A stretch of DNA of 33,629 nucleotides from Pseudomonadota bacterium (lineage in GTDB: Bacteria; Pseudomonadota; Gammaproteobacteria; Steroidobacterales; Steroidobacteraceae). The notes beneath the pieces are model-generated. The model was not told where the DNA came from and searched no databases. It was given only the letters and a program-made list of their open reading frames with translations. The stretch spans positions 1-33,629 of the forward strand of contig JANYAE010000042.1 of NCBI GenBank assembly GCA_025355105.1, given 5' to 3'. This document shows positions 17,170 through 26,336 of the stretch, piece after piece; position 1 is the first letter of the stretch, and the number at the start of each line of letters is the position of its first letter. The position numbers and the translations under genes are program-made.

Positions 17170-17449
17170 CCATAATATAGAGTGAAAGATCGGGTCGCGT
17201 GCCCGGGTCCTCTCGGGGTCGGCGGCGACGGTGCGACGCGGGTGTTCGTCCCGTCGGTCGCCGCCAATTGGACGGGATGGAGCTGATGGCCCGGCCGGAT
17301 GCCATTCGCGACTCAGGTACCGACCACGACACGTTGACAGGACTCCACCCGCCCGTGCAGAAGTCCCGTTGACGTAGGCCGGCGCGCGCGGCAGTTGCGC
17401 GCCATCGGATTCGGCATCCCAGCCGTCTCGCGACCGTTGGAGTCCGGTA
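17170..17449. promoter_or_regulatory. Structured leader or promoter region before ynjB
   Basis: 280 bp without a gene. It holds a long imperfect hairpin at 17221-17265: the outer stem GGCGGCGAC/GTCGCCGCC is perfect over 9 bp, and an inner stem CGAC-GGG/CCC-GTCG closes a TGTTCGT loop. I looked for but did not find the conserved core of a TPP riboswitch. The hairpin could act as a terminator of the desaturase gene or as a leader structure for ynjB; no T-run follows. Confidence 0.5.
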
Positions 17450-18658
17450 TTGCAGTCATTTCGCAGCCACTGGCTTCTGCTCCTGCTGTCGATCGGCGCG
17501 TGCGGCATTTCGGATGCCCAGGCCGCGACGCCGTCGCAGGATGCCTGGCAGGAGGTCGAGCGGAATGCACGGGGCACCACCGTCTACTTCAATGCATGGG
17601 CCGGCGATGAGGCCATCAACCGCTATATTGCGTGGGCGGAGCGTGAGGTAAGCCGCCGCTACGGCGTGACGCTGGTTCACGTGAAGGTCGCGGATATCGC
17701 CGAGGCAGTCACGAGGGTCCTCGCCGAGCGCGCTGCCGGCCGGACGTCGCAGGGATCAATCGACTTGCTATGGATCAACGGCGAGAATTTCTCTGCGCTG
17801 CGACGTGCAGGACTCCTGTACGGGCCATGGGCCGATCAGGTCCCGAACGCGCAACTTATCGACACGAAGGGCAATCCGACAACCATCGTCGATTTCACGG
17901 TCGCGACGGAAGGCTATGAGCTCGCGTGGGGATCTGCTCGCTTTACGATGTTCTACGACAGCGCCACGGTGGGGGAGCCGCCACGGACTCCAGCGACTTT
18001 GCTGGGGTGGATTCGCGGCCACCAGGGCCGCTTCACCTACCCGCGCCCTCCGGATTTTCTCGGTACCAGCTTCATCAAGCAGCTGCTCCTCGTTCTGATG
18101 CCGGACCCGAGTCGGCTGGCGAGCCCCGTCGGGCCGGACTTTGAGGCGGTGACCCGTCCGCTCTGGGACTGGCTGGACGCGGCGCATCCCGGTATGTGGC
18201 GTCGTGGGCGGCTGTTTCCGGCGAGCGGGCCTGCCCAGCGCGAATTGCTGGCGGTCGGCGAGGTGGACTGGGCTCTCGCGTTCAATCCGCTCGAGGCGCT
18301 GCGCGCGATTTCCAACCATGAGCTGCCGGCGACGGTCCGCGCGACGACCTTTGCCGGCGGCGCACTGGCCAACAGCCACTTTCTCGCCATTCCATTCAAT
18401 GCGCGCAGCCGCGATGGGGCGCTCGTCGTTGCAAACTTTCTGCTTTCGCCCGAGGCGCAGGCGTACAAGGCGGACGGGGCCATCTGGGGTGATCCGACGG
18501 TCCTCAATCTCGATGCGCTGGCGCCAGCCGATCGGCGGAGATTCAGTCCTGCTGCGGGCATTCCGATCTTGCCATCGGAGCACCTGCTGACGGAACCGGA
18601 TGCTTCCTGGTCCGCGGCGCTCGTGCAGGCCTGGCTCGGACGTTACGGCGTCCAATGA
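17450..18658 (+). CDS. ynjB: YnjB-like ABC transporter substrate-binding protein
   Basis: A 402-residue periplasmic binding protein with a signal peptide (HWLLLLLSIGACGISDAQAA, residues 7-26). The body matches the YnjB/COG4134 type: TTVYFNAWAGDEAINRYIAW, IDLLWINGENFSALRRAGLL, and QRELLAVGEVDWALAFNP near residue 275. Its Escherichia coli homologue belongs to the uncharacterised YnjBCD transporter, and the ligand is unknown. A Cys at about residue 18 lies inside the hydrophobic core and does not make a good lipobox. The TTG start at 17450 follows GGAG by 8 bp. The stop overlaps the ynjC start as ATGA. Confidence 0.9.
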   Translation: MQSFRSHWLLLLLSIGACGISDAQAATPSQDAWQEVERNARGTTVYFNAWAGDEAINRYIAWAEREVSRRYGVTLVHVKVADIAEAVTRVLAERAAGRTSQGSIDLLWINGENFSALRRAGLLYGPWADQVPNAQLIDTKGNPTTIVDFTVATEGYELAWGSARFTMFYDSATVGEPPRTPATLLGWIRGHQGRFTYPRPPDFLGTSFIKQLLLVLMPDPSRLASPVGPDFEAVTRPLWDWLDAAHPGMWRRGRLFPASGPAQRELLAVGEVDWALAFNPLEALRAISNHELPATVRATTFAGGALANSHFLAIPFNARSRDGALVVANFLLSPEAQAYKADGAIWGDPTVLNLDALAPADRRRFSPAAGIPILPSEHLLTEPDASWSAALVQAWLGRYGVQ

Positions 18659-20295
18659 AAGCCGTCGCGCTCACGATTCTCCTCGCCGTCAGCGGTATCC
18701 CGATCCTTGCGGGCGTCGGCATCACGCTCGTCGAGGCGGCCGATCCGGCCGCCTGGTCCACGCTGCTCCACTTCCCCGGAATCGGTCGTTCAGTCGCACT
18801 GTCGGTCTGGACGGGAGCGGCGGGAACGGTCCTTGCGCTCGTGCTCGCCCACCTGACGGTCGCCCTGGCTGGAACCAGCACCTGGGCGAGGAGGGTAGAG
18901 GCACTGGCCCTGCCCGTCATTGCACTGCCGCACCTTGCGCTCGGCATCGGACTCGCGCTCCTGCTGTCGCCGTCCGGCCTCCTTCTTCGAGCGCTGTCGC
19001 CGTGGGCGACGGGGCTGCACCGTCCGCCGGACTGGCTACTGGTTCAGGATCCGCTCGGCCTCTCGTTGGTGCTGGGCCTCGCCGTGAAGGAAGCGCCGTT
19101 TCTGATCCTCATGCTGGTTGGTGCGCGAGCGCAGGTTCCCGTGACACGGCTGATGCTGCAGAGTCGCTCGCTGGGGTACGGTCGGCTAAAGGCCTGGTGG
19201 GTCAGCGTGGCGCCGCTGCTCCAGCGCCAGATCCGCCTGCCGCTTGCCGCGGCGATCGTCTTCGGGGTGACGAACGTCGAAATGGCCATCCCGCTCGGCC
19301 CGGTGAGCCCGCCGCCGTTCGCGGTCGTCCTGTGGCAGTGGTTCACCACGAGCCGCCTGGAACTCCGCGGCGCAGCGTTCGCGGGGTCGATACTGCTGGT
19401 CGTCGTCGCGATCGGCACGCTCGCCGTCGCGATGAGCGCGCTTCGGCTCGCCCGTCGAGTTCATTCCCATTACGCAGCCTCGGGTCGGCGAGGGAGATCG
19501 TCGACATCGATCGCGAGGACGCTGGCGATACTGCCGGGACTGGTGCTCGCTCTCGCCTCAGGTGCGGTGGCGGCACTTGTGTGTCGCGGGCTGAGCCCGA
19601 TGTGGCGCTTCCCCGCGGTCCTCCCCGAAGCGATCGACGCGAGCCTCATCGAGCGCAGCGCGCCGTCGCTTGGCGCGGCACTCGGCACCACATTGGCCCT
19701 CGGCGGAATCACGGTCGTACTCGCCGTCGGGCTGTCGCTGTGGGTCGCGGAGAGCCTGTCCCGTGACAGCCTCTGGCGTCGGCGCGTCGGCGTTGTCTTG
19801 TTTGCGCCGTTGCTGCTCCCGCAGATGGCATTCCTGTTTGGCTTCCAGTGGCTCGTCGTCCGGCTGGGGATCGACGGCACCTGGTGGGCGGTTGGCTGGG
19901 AACACGCGCTTTTCGCATTGCCCTATGCCTGGGGCATCGTCGCCGGAGCGCGCAGTGCGCTGGACTCCCGACTTGTCGTGACGGCGCGGACTCTCGGTGC
20001 CGGTCTGCTGCGGGCATGGTGGGCGGTCGTCGTGCCGCTACTCTCCCGGTCCGTGCTCCTCGCCGGCGCGATCGCGTTCTCCGTCAGCGTGGCCCTTTAT
20101 CTGCCCACGCTGTTCGCCGGCGCCGGTCGCGTTGCGACGGTGGCGACGGAGGCGGCGAGCGCGGCATCCTCCGGCAACCTGCGGGTCGCCGCCGTCCACG
20201 GGGCGGCGCAGGCCATCGCTCCGCTCATCGCCCTGGGTGTGGCGATGCTGACCGGACAATCGCTGTTCCGCAACCGGCAGGGGGTGCCGCGATGA
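18655..20295 (+). CDS. ynjC: YnjC-like ABC transporter permease (two fused permease domains)
   Basis: A 546-residue integral membrane protein with about twelve helices in two similar halves. Each half has the permease coupling segment: SLGYGRLKAWWVSVAPLLQR in the first and TLGAGLLRAWWAVVVPLL in the second. Fused permeases of this kind are usual for the thiamine/Fe-type and YnjC branches. It begins within the ynjB stop and ends within the ynjD start (ATGA both times), so the three products should be made in balance. Length is close to the E. coli YnjC protein (about 511). Confidence 0.92.
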   Translation: MKAVALTILLAVSGIPILAGVGITLVEAADPAAWSTLLHFPGIGRSVALSVWTGAAGTVLALVLAHLTVALAGTSTWARRVEALALPVIALPHLALGIGLALLLSPSGLLLRALSPWATGLHRPPDWLLVQDPLGLSLVLGLAVKEAPFLILMLVGARAQVPVTRLMLQSRSLGYGRLKAWWVSVAPLLQRQIRLPLAAAIVFGVTNVEMAIPLGPVSPPPFAVVLWQWFTTSRLELRGAAFAGSILLVVVAIGTLAVAMSALRLARRVHSHYAASGRRGRSSTSIARTLAILPGLVLALASGAVAALVCRGLSPMWRFPAVLPEAIDASLIERSAPSLGAALGTTLALGGITVVLAVGLSLWVAESLSRDSLWRRRVGVVLFAPLLLPQMAFLFGFQWLVVRLGIDGTWWAVGWEHALFALPYAWGIVAGARSALDSRLVVTARTLGAGLLRAWWAVVVPLLSRSVLLAGAIAFSVSVALYLPTLFAGAGRVATVATEAASAASSGNLRVAAVHGAAQAIAPLIALGVAMLTGQSLFRNRQGVPR

Positions 20296-20942
20296 CGGCA
20301 CTCCGCCTCAAGGACGTGAGCGTATCTCTGAACGGGCAGATGATGTTTGCGCCGCTGACGCTCTCGGCGGAGCCGGGCGTCGTCACGTCCGTCATCGGCC
20401 CGAGCGGCGCGGGAAAGTCCAGCTTACTTGCGCACCTCGCCGGGGCACTGCCCGAGGAGCTCTGTGCGCACGGCGAAGTGCGCCTGGGAGAGCAACGGCT
20501 GGACGACCTGCCGCCCGAGGAGCGCCGGCTCGGTATTCTCTTCCAGGATGACCTGCTGTTCCCGCACCTGTCGGTCGCTGGCAACCTGGCGTTCGGCATG
20601 CACCGGCGGTCGGAGGGTCGCAGCGACCGAAGGCGCGCCATTGCGGAGGCGCTCGAATCGGTCGGCCTGGCGGGATTCGAGGCACGGGATCCGGCGACGC
20701 TTTCGGGCGGCCAGCGCTCGCGCGTGGCGTTGCTTCGCGTGCTCCTCTCCGAGCCCCGCGCCTTGCTGCTCGACGAGCCGTTCGGACGACTGGATACCGA
20801 AACGCGCGCAGATACCCGCCGTTGGGTATTCGACGAGGTCCGGCGCCGATGCCTTCCGACGGTGCTGGTGACCCACGATCAGGATGACGTGACTGCCGCG
20901 GCCGGCCCGGTCGTCAAATTGCAACCCGGCGTGAAGGCATAA
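20292..20942 (+). CDS. ynjD: YnjD-like ABC transporter ATPase
   Basis: A 216-residue ATPase with a complete nucleotide-binding set: Walker A GPSGAGKSS near residue 36, Q-loop GILFQDDLLFPHLSVAGNLA, signature LSGGQRSRVALLRVLLS, Walker B ALLLDEPFGRLD and H-loop VTHDQDD. It powers the YnjC permease. No extra C-terminal regulatory domain is present, in line with YnjD (about 217 residues). One base separates its stop from the ynjF-like gene, indicating one operon of four genes. Confidence 0.94.
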   Translation: MTALRLKDVSVSLNGQMMFAPLTLSAEPGVVTSVIGPSGAGKSSLLAHLAGALPEELCAHGEVRLGEQRLDDLPPEERRLGILFQDDLLFPHLSVAGNLAFGMHRRSEGRSDRRRAIAEALESVGLAGFEARDPATLSGGQRSRVALLRVLLSEPRALLLDEPFGRLDTETRADTRRWVFDEVRRRCLPTVLVTHDQDDVTAAAGPVVKLQPGVKA

Positions 20943-20943
20943 A

Positions 20944-21549
20944 ATGTTCGACGCGCTCATGCGCCCCATCATTGACCCGCCTTTGAACGCGCTCGGTCGG
21001 CGGCTGGCCGCCATTGGCATCGCAGCGGACGCGGTGACGGTCGCCGGAGCGGGATTCGGGCTGGCTGCCGCCGCGCTCATCTCCGCGCGCCGATACGACC
21101 TCGGATTGTTGTTCCTCGCCGCCTCGCGGGTGCTCGATGGGCTCGACGGGGCGATCGCGCGCGCGTCATCGCCAACCGATCGGGGCGCGTACCTTGATAT
21201 CGTCAGCGACTTCGCGTTCTACGCCGCGATTCCGCTGGGCTTCGCGTTCGCCGAGCCGACCCGGGACGCGCTGCCGGCCGCGGCGTTGCTTGCGAGTTTC
21301 ACGCTCACCGGGACGTCGTTTCTGGCGTTCGCAACGCTCGCCGCGAAGCGGGGCCTCGAGACCACGGCGCAGGGTCGCAAGTCCTTCTTCTACTCGTTCG
21401 GCGTCATGGAAGGCACGGAGACGATCGCATTCCTGTCGGCCATGACGATCTGGCCTGCGGGCTTCCCGGTCTTGGCATGGACTATGGTCGCTCTCTGCAT
21501 CCTCACCGTCGTCCAACGGACGGTTCTCGCGATCCGCACATTCCGCTGA
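20944..21549 (+). CDS. ynjF: YnjF-like CDP-alcohol phosphatidyltransferase
   Basis: A 201-residue membrane enzyme of the CDP-alcohol phosphatidyltransferase family, which moves a phosphatidyl (or similar) group from CDP-activated lipid to an alcohol. The catalytic motif is intact: D-x2-D-G-x2-A-R at 65-73 (DGLDGAIAR) with G-x3-D-x3-D at 81-89 (GAYLDIVSD). About six hydrophobic helices follow. In E. coli ynjF stands in the same ynjABCDEF locus behind a rhodanese gene (ynjE), which is absent here. GAAGG lies 7 bp before the start. The acceptor alcohol is unknown. Confidence 0.92.
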   Translation: MFDALMRPIIDPPLNALGRRLAAIGIAADAVTVAGAGFGLAAAALISARRYDLGLLFLAASRVLDGLDGAIARASSPTDRGAYLDIVSDFAFYAAIPLGFAFAEPTRDALPAAALLASFTLTGTSFLAFATLAAKRGLETTAQGRKSFFYSFGVMEGTETIAFLSAMTIWPAGFPVLAWTMVALCILTVVQRTVLAIRTFR

Positions 21550-21566
21550 CGGTCACGGCTCCGGAG

Positions 21567-23732
21567 TCAGCCACGCCGCCAGGCGTGGAACGACTCCACG
21601 TAGCGGAGGACGCGTTTCGGCTGGTGCGCCAGCCGCCATGCCCCGGCGGCGTACTTGTTGGCCTCCGCGAGCGTCGGGTAGATGTGGACGGTGCCGAGGA
21701 GCTTCTTGAGTCCGAGGCCATGGCGCATGGCGAGCACGAATTCCGCGAGCAGGTCGGCCGCGTGCTCGCCGACGATCGTGGCGCCGAGTATGCGGTCCTT
21801 CCCAGGTACGGTCAGAACCTTGACGAAGCCATGTGGCTCGCCGTCGGCGATCGCGCGATCGAGCTCAGCAAGGTCGTAGCGGACGACTTCATACGGGACC
21901 TTCCGGGCAATCGCATCGCCTTCATTCAAGCCGACGTGCGCCACTTCAGGCTCGGTGAACGTCGCCCAGGGGACGACCGAGTAGTCCACTTTGAACCGGC
22001 CGCCGCGCAGCCAGAGCAGCGGACTGAAGAGGGCGTTGACCGCCGCATACCACCCCATGTGGGCCGCCGTGTGGGTAAACTGGAACGGGCCCGCGACGTC
22101 TCCGACCGCATAGATGTTCGGATAGTTCGTCTGCAGGTGCTCATTGACCTGGATCGTCCGGTCGGTATCGACGCCGAGCGTCTCAAGCCCGTAGCCGGTG
22201 AGGCGGGCCCTGCGGCCGATTGCAATCAGGATCTGGTCGAAAGGGATCTCCGACTCGGTACCGCGCTCCTCGACCACCAGCCGTTTCTCGCCCGCATAGA
22301 TTCGAACCGCCTTGGCCCTCGCGCCGAGCCGCAGGTCGACGCCCTCCGCTCGAAACCGCCGCATGACGACTTCGGAGACCTCCGGGTCCTCGCGCGGAAG
22401 CAGCCTATCGCGCGACTGGACCTGAGTGACGGATGCGCCGAGTCGCGCAAACGCCTGCGCAAGCTCGCAGCCGATCGGCCCGCCTCCTAGCACCAGCAGC
22501 CGCTTCGGCAGTTCGCGAATCTCCCACAGCGTGTCGGAAGTGAGGTAGCCAGCCTCCACAAGGCCTGGAAGCTCCGGGACACTCGGCTCGGCTCCGGCGG
22601 CGACCACGATGGTTCGCGCGGTCAGGCTCCGAAGCTCGCCGCCTGGAAGGCTGACGGAGACGGTCCACGGATCGATGAGGGTGGCCGTGCCCTGCAGCAC
22701 GTCGACGCCGAGCGCCGTGTAGCGCCCCACGGAATCGTGCGGCTCGATGTCCTTGATGACGTTAGCGACGCGCTCCATAACCTTGCGGAAGTTGGCCGCA
22801 CCGGTTACGTTTTGAAAGCCAAACTCGCCGGCACGCTTCAAGTGGCTCGCAAATTTGGCAGAGCGGATGATCGCCTTCGACGGGACGCAGCCGTAGTTGA
22901 GGCAGTCTCCGCCCATCTTAGACTTTTCGATCAGCGTGACCTTTGCACGGACCGCGGCCGCTATGTACGAGGTGACGAGCCCGCCTGCGCCTGCGCCGAT
23001 CACGATGAGGTTGCGGTCAAACTTCCTCGGCCGCGGGAAGCGCGCGTACACCTTGCGCGCCCGGTAGCCCTCGAGGACTTTTCGCGTGATCTGCGGAAAC
23101 AGCGCGAGCAGCGCAAAGGCGCCCAGCACGCGTGTCGAGAGGATGCCCCGCAGTGACGTCAAATGAGCCAACTCGGTACCGGCGTTTACATAGACGACGG
23201 TCGCAGCGAACATGCCCAGCTGACTCACCCAGAAGAACGTCCGGACGCGCATGGCCGTGAGGCCGACCAGGAGATTCACCAGGAAGAACGGAAACACAGG
23301 AACCAGTCTGAGTCCGAACAGGTAGAACGCACCGTCCTTGGCGATGCCCGCGTCGATCGCCTTCAGCCGGTCGCCGAAGCGGCGTCGAACTGAATCGCGA
23401 AGCACGTAGCGGGCGACCAGCAGCGCGCAGGTGGCACCAATGGTCGAGGCAATCGACACGATGACCGTGCCCCAGACGAGCCCGAAGATTGCGCCGGCGG
23501 CCAGGGTCAGCACCGCGGCGCCCGGGATGGAAAGCGCCGCAATCAGCACATAGATCAGGAAGAAGGAGGCGGCGACGATCGCCGGCTGTGCCTCGCGCAA
23601 TGCGAGCAGCCGCTGCCGTTCATCCTGCAGGTAGTCCAGCGACAGGTAATGTCCGAGATCGAGCCACCAGAATCCCGCAGCCAGGACTGCGATGCAGAGG
23701 ACCAGGACGAGCTTGCGGGCCGTTGATTTCAT
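21567..23732 (-). CDS. TVP38/TMEM64 (DedA-like) membrane domain fused to MerA-like flavoprotein reductase
   Basis: A 721-residue fusion. Residues 1 to about 230 form a SNARE-associated/TVP38 membrane domain with several helices and the typical FGLRLVPVFPFFLVNLLVGL. From about 240 on lies a class I pyridine nucleotide-disulfide oxidoreductase: NLIVIGAGAGGLVTSYIAAA (FAD), the redox disulfide in GGDCLNYGCVPSK (about Cys277/282), a second Rossmann motif VLGGGPIGCELAQAF, IYAVGDVAG, and the C-terminal dimer domain with VHIYPTLAE. It lacks MerA's HMA domain and terminal Cys pair, so mercury reduction is unlikely. ATG 23732 is preferred to the TTG at 23747. It converges with ynjF, 17 bp apart. Confidence 0.92.
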   Translation of the reverse strand: MKSTARKLVLVLCIAVLAAGFWWLDLGHYLSLDYLQDERQRLLALREAQPAIVAASFFLIYVLIAALSIPGAAVLTLAAGAIFGLVWGTVIVSIASTIGATCALLVARYVLRDSVRRRFGDRLKAIDAGIAKDGAFYLFGLRLVPVFPFFLVNLLVGLTAMRVRTFFWVSQLGMFAATVVYVNAGTELAHLTSLRGILSTRVLGAFALLALFPQITRKVLEGYRARKVYARFPRPRKFDRNLIVIGAGAGGLVTSYIAAAVRAKVTLIEKSKMGGDCLNYGCVPSKAIIRSAKFASHLKRAGEFGFQNVTGAANFRKVMERVANVIKDIEPHDSVGRYTALGVDVLQGTATLIDPWTVSVSLPGGELRSLTARTIVVAAGAEPSVPELPGLVEAGYLTSDTLWEIRELPKRLLVLGGGPIGCELAQAFARLGASVTQVQSRDRLLPREDPEVSEVVMRRFRAEGVDLRLGARAKAVRIYAGEKRLVVEERGTESEIPFDQILIAIGRRARLTGYGLETLGVDTDRTIQVNEHLQTNYPNIYAVGDVAGPFQFTHTAAHMGWYAAVNALFSPLLWLRGGRFKVDYSVVPWATFTEPEVAHVGLNEGDAIARKVPYEVVRYDLAELDRAIADGEPHGFVKVLTVPGKDRILGATIVGEHAADLLAEFVLAMRHGLGLKKLLGTVHIYPTLAEANKYAAGAWRLAHQPKRVLRYVESFHAWRRG

Positions 23733-23999
23733 CAGGAGCAGGTCCAAGGTGGCGAATTCGAGACGGTGCGATGATGCCCGAGCAGGTCGTGTGGCGCGCT
23801 CGCCGCTTTACGAGGCCATCGCCCGGCCAGCGCAATCGCCCATGTGCGCGGCGTGCCGGCGGAAAGTTTGCGGTTGGATGGCCTGATAGGCGTCACCGTC
23901 GCGCGTTGGCGGGCGCACAGCCGATTTCGAGAAAAGGTGACGTAAGTCGTCAGGCTTCCAGCCGCAATACCATCGCGTTGCAGCCGGCGGGGCCACGAG

Positions 24000-24254
24000 T
24001 TACGGGGATTTTGACAACTTTGCCTTGGCGGCGTCGCAATCGGACTTGCTGAGCATCAGGTATCCCTGACCCTTGCACTTATTCTGACCCTGGCAGGAGT
24101 TGTGCGCGGTCGCACAGGCTGAGGTCCCTTTGCACGAGTTCACTCCCTCGCACTTCATTCTGGCCGGTTCGGCGATGGCGGCCGGAACGACGATGGTACT
24201 GAAAAGGAGCGCAGCGGCGGTCGCAATGGCAGCTCCGGAGACATTCGACTTCAT
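24000..24254 (-). CDS. Bufferin-type (BufA2-like) periplasmic cysteine-rich peptide 1
   Basis: An 84-residue precursor with a signal peptide (about residues 1-28) and a mature part carrying six cysteines in the pattern CEGVNSCKGTSAC, NSCQGQNKCKGQG and SDCDAA. This matches the BufA2 family of bufferins, ribosomally made metal-sequestering peptides whose cysteines are modified by the BufB (MNIO/DUF692) and BufC enzymes and which protect against copper stress. No bufB or bufC gene is visible in the window. AAGAGAAA precedes the start at 24254. A close relative lies at 26337-26609 on the other strand. Confidence 0.85.
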   Translation of the reverse strand: MKSNVSGAAIATAAALLFSTIVVPAAIAEPARMKCEGVNSCKGTSACATAHNSCQGQNKCKGQGYLMLSKSDCDAAKAKLSKSP

Positions 24255-24628
24255 GAATCGGTTTCTCTTGGGTGGTGGATATCGGCAAAAGTGGACCGGC
24301 GGACGTCTAGAGCCATGGTCGGCAATCCCGGTGCGCCAATCAGCCCTGCTGGACACGCCGGTTGCCCACAATCGAAAGCTGGCCAAAGGCAGACGACGTG
24401 CAGCGCACGCTCTGGTCCCGAATTCCAAGACCGACATCCCATCCGGAGTCTCCCCGGCGCGGCTTCAGCCCCGGGATTCCCGAGGCACGACCAGAAGACC
24501 CTCCGCAAGGGCCAGATATCACAGGATCTTCTTCAATTCAGCGGGCCGGTAGGCCTGAGCGATGAGCGTGCGGATCCTGCATCCCTCGATCAGGTGCCAT
24601 GTTCAGACAGAGATTGCGTGGCTACACG
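24255..24628. other. Intergenic region between bufferin 1 and the lipase gene
   Basis: 374 bp with no gene I can support; open frames here lack family features. It should hold the promoter of the bufferin peptide at its left end and the terminator of the lipase at its right end, but I see no clear boxes. Confidence 0.4.
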
Positions 24629-26083
24629 CTATCGCTGAACGGGCATTGCCTGGGGGGTCTCGACAGTGGCCGGGGAATCCCAAGGGTGTTCGCCCGACAG
24701 AAGTACATTCAGCAGGTTGTCGCGGAAGTTGACGTTGCCGGCGAGAGTCCGATGGTCCTCGCACAAGAAGAACGAGTAGGCGAGTGGGAAGAAGACGTCC
24801 TCGGATCGCTGCGCCACCGGATTGAGCGACTCGCGTGCGAGCAGGGACGCCTTTGTGACCTGTCCGTCCCCGGGCTCCAGCATCAACCGGGAATAGTCGA
24901 CCCCGGGAACGGGGTGCCGAACCTCGCTCGGAAGGAACCGAACCTTCATTCCGGCGTCGCCCTGGCCGCTCTGCTCGACGACCACACGTGCGGGCGTGAG
25001 CCTGCAGTCGCCGCCAAACGCCACGAGTCGCACCGGGGCCTGCTGAGATTCGTTGTAGCTCAGTGACCAGACGAAGCGCCGGGCCCGTTCTAGGCGTTTG
25101 GCGAAATATCGTTGCAGCACCTCAACGCGTTTGTCACCAGCAGCCGGGTCCGGAAATCCCGCTTTGATGCGGGCGATGACCCCGGGATCGAACACCGACC
25201 AGCGGTAGGCGAGCCAGGTTCCGGCAAAATACAGGTCCCGTTGCAGAGGCTGGCCCTTGGCGTCGATGATCCAGTCATTGATGGGGTGCGGCAGGAGCTC
25301 GTAGATGCTGGGCATCGTCGCCAACATTTCGGTCGGTAGTTGCTGCAACCCGACTCGCTCACCGACGACGAAACTCTGTAGGGCGCTCACGGAACCGAGG
25401 TTTGGCGTACCCAGCAGAAACACAGTGCGCAATTTGGTTGCGCCGGAGAAAGTCGACGGAAATTCGTTGTCGTCGAGGACGTCGACGGTTCCGTACTGGA
25501 GGTAGTAGCGAGCGACCAGCCCGCCCATGCTGTGCGCCACGAGGTCGACTCGCAGCCCCGGATCACCATAATCGCGACGAATCTGCTCGATGAGAGCATC
25601 GAGCTTGCGGGCGGTAACAACGTTGTCCTGGCGCCAATCGTACGGAAATACGTAGTAGCGCCGCTGCCCTGCAGCGGCTGGCTGCCCGGGTGTACCTCGC
25701 ACGTATCCACCCTCGCGTTCAAGCGTGTTGAGGATGGCTCCGTATACATCCGCTCCGAATGCGGTCCTGAAGAGATCGTAGGCTTCGACGTCATCTGGAA
25801 GCGGCTCGAGCGTCTTCGGGTCAATCTGCAGGGCCAGCGAATGGACATGAAATAGTGCCCGATATGCAGAACCAGGCCAAAGTTCCTGTCCAGTTGTGCG
25901 GTCGCGGAGCTTGGAGCCGAGAATGCCTGGAATAACGATAACCGGCGGCACGCTGGCACTCCCGGGCCCCGGTTCGTACAGCCGCCGAAGGTCGGGATGG
26001 GCAATCCCTACGCAACCGGCCGAAGTGACCGCGATGGCCAGGAATAGGAACGAGCGAACGTATCGTCGAATCGCAACGAGCAT
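24629..26083 (-). CDS. LCAT-like (lecithin:cholesterol acyltransferase family) lipase, exported
   Basis: A 484-residue alpha/beta hydrolase. The oxyanion-site motif is VIVIPGILGSKL and the nucleophile elbow is VDLVAHSMGGLVARYY. Likely remaining triad members are Asp in LEPGDGQVTKAS and His in CEDHRTLAGN, matching the GDGTV and H positions of LCAT-type enzymes. Such enzymes cleave or transfer acyl chains from phospholipids. The start at 26083 was chosen because a signal sequence follows (RSFLFLAIAVTSAGC); SAGC could be a poor lipobox, so lipoprotein anchoring is uncertain. The frame is open upstream to 26266. It lies between two bufferin genes. Confidence 0.85.
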   Translation of the reverse strand: MLVAIRRYVRSFLFLAIAVTSAGCVGIAHPDLRRLYEPGPGSASVPPVIVIPGILGSKLRDRTTGQELWPGSAYRALFHVHSLALQIDPKTLEPLPDDVEAYDLFRTAFGADVYGAILNTLEREGGYVRGTPGQPAAAGQRRYYVFPYDWRQDNVVTARKLDALIEQIRRDYGDPGLRVDLVAHSMGGLVARYYLQYGTVDVLDDNEFPSTFSGATKLRTVFLLGTPNLGSVSALQSFVVGERVGLQQLPTEMLATMPSIYELLPHPINDWIIDAKGQPLQRDLYFAGTWLAYRWSVFDPGVIARIKAGFPDPAAGDKRVEVLQRYFAKRLERARRFVWSLSYNESQQAPVRLVAFGGDCRLTPARVVVEQSGQGDAGMKVRFLPSEVRHPVPGVDYSRLMLEPGDGQVTKASLLARESLNPVAQRSEDVFFPLAYSFFLCEDHRTLAGNVNFRDNLLNVLLSGEHPWDSPATVETPQAMPVQR

Positions 26084-26336
26084 CGCTTCGCTGAGGCTTG
26101 TGCATCCGCTGTACGCCACGCCTTCGGGCGGCCTTTTGCGGTATCGTCTGCAGGTCGGCCGGAACGGCGTCATCGAGGCCTGAGAAGAAGGCATGCACGC
26201 GATCATGCTGTCCGCCTGCGAATCCGTCGCCCTGCTATTGATCCCACTGGTCAAGATCTCTGCCAAGCCTGCCGATCGTGGGGCATGTGTGTTTCGACAG
26301 TCTGCGCTGATCCAAAATTTGTAGTGGAGGCCGTTT

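Noticed and set aside
17170..17449. TPP riboswitch before ynjB
   Set aside because: The conserved CUGAGA core and pyrophosphate-arm motif are not seen.
21567..23732. Calling the fusion protein a second mercuric reductase
   Set aside because: It lacks the HMA domain and the C-terminal Cys pair; only the general disulfide-reductase core is shared.
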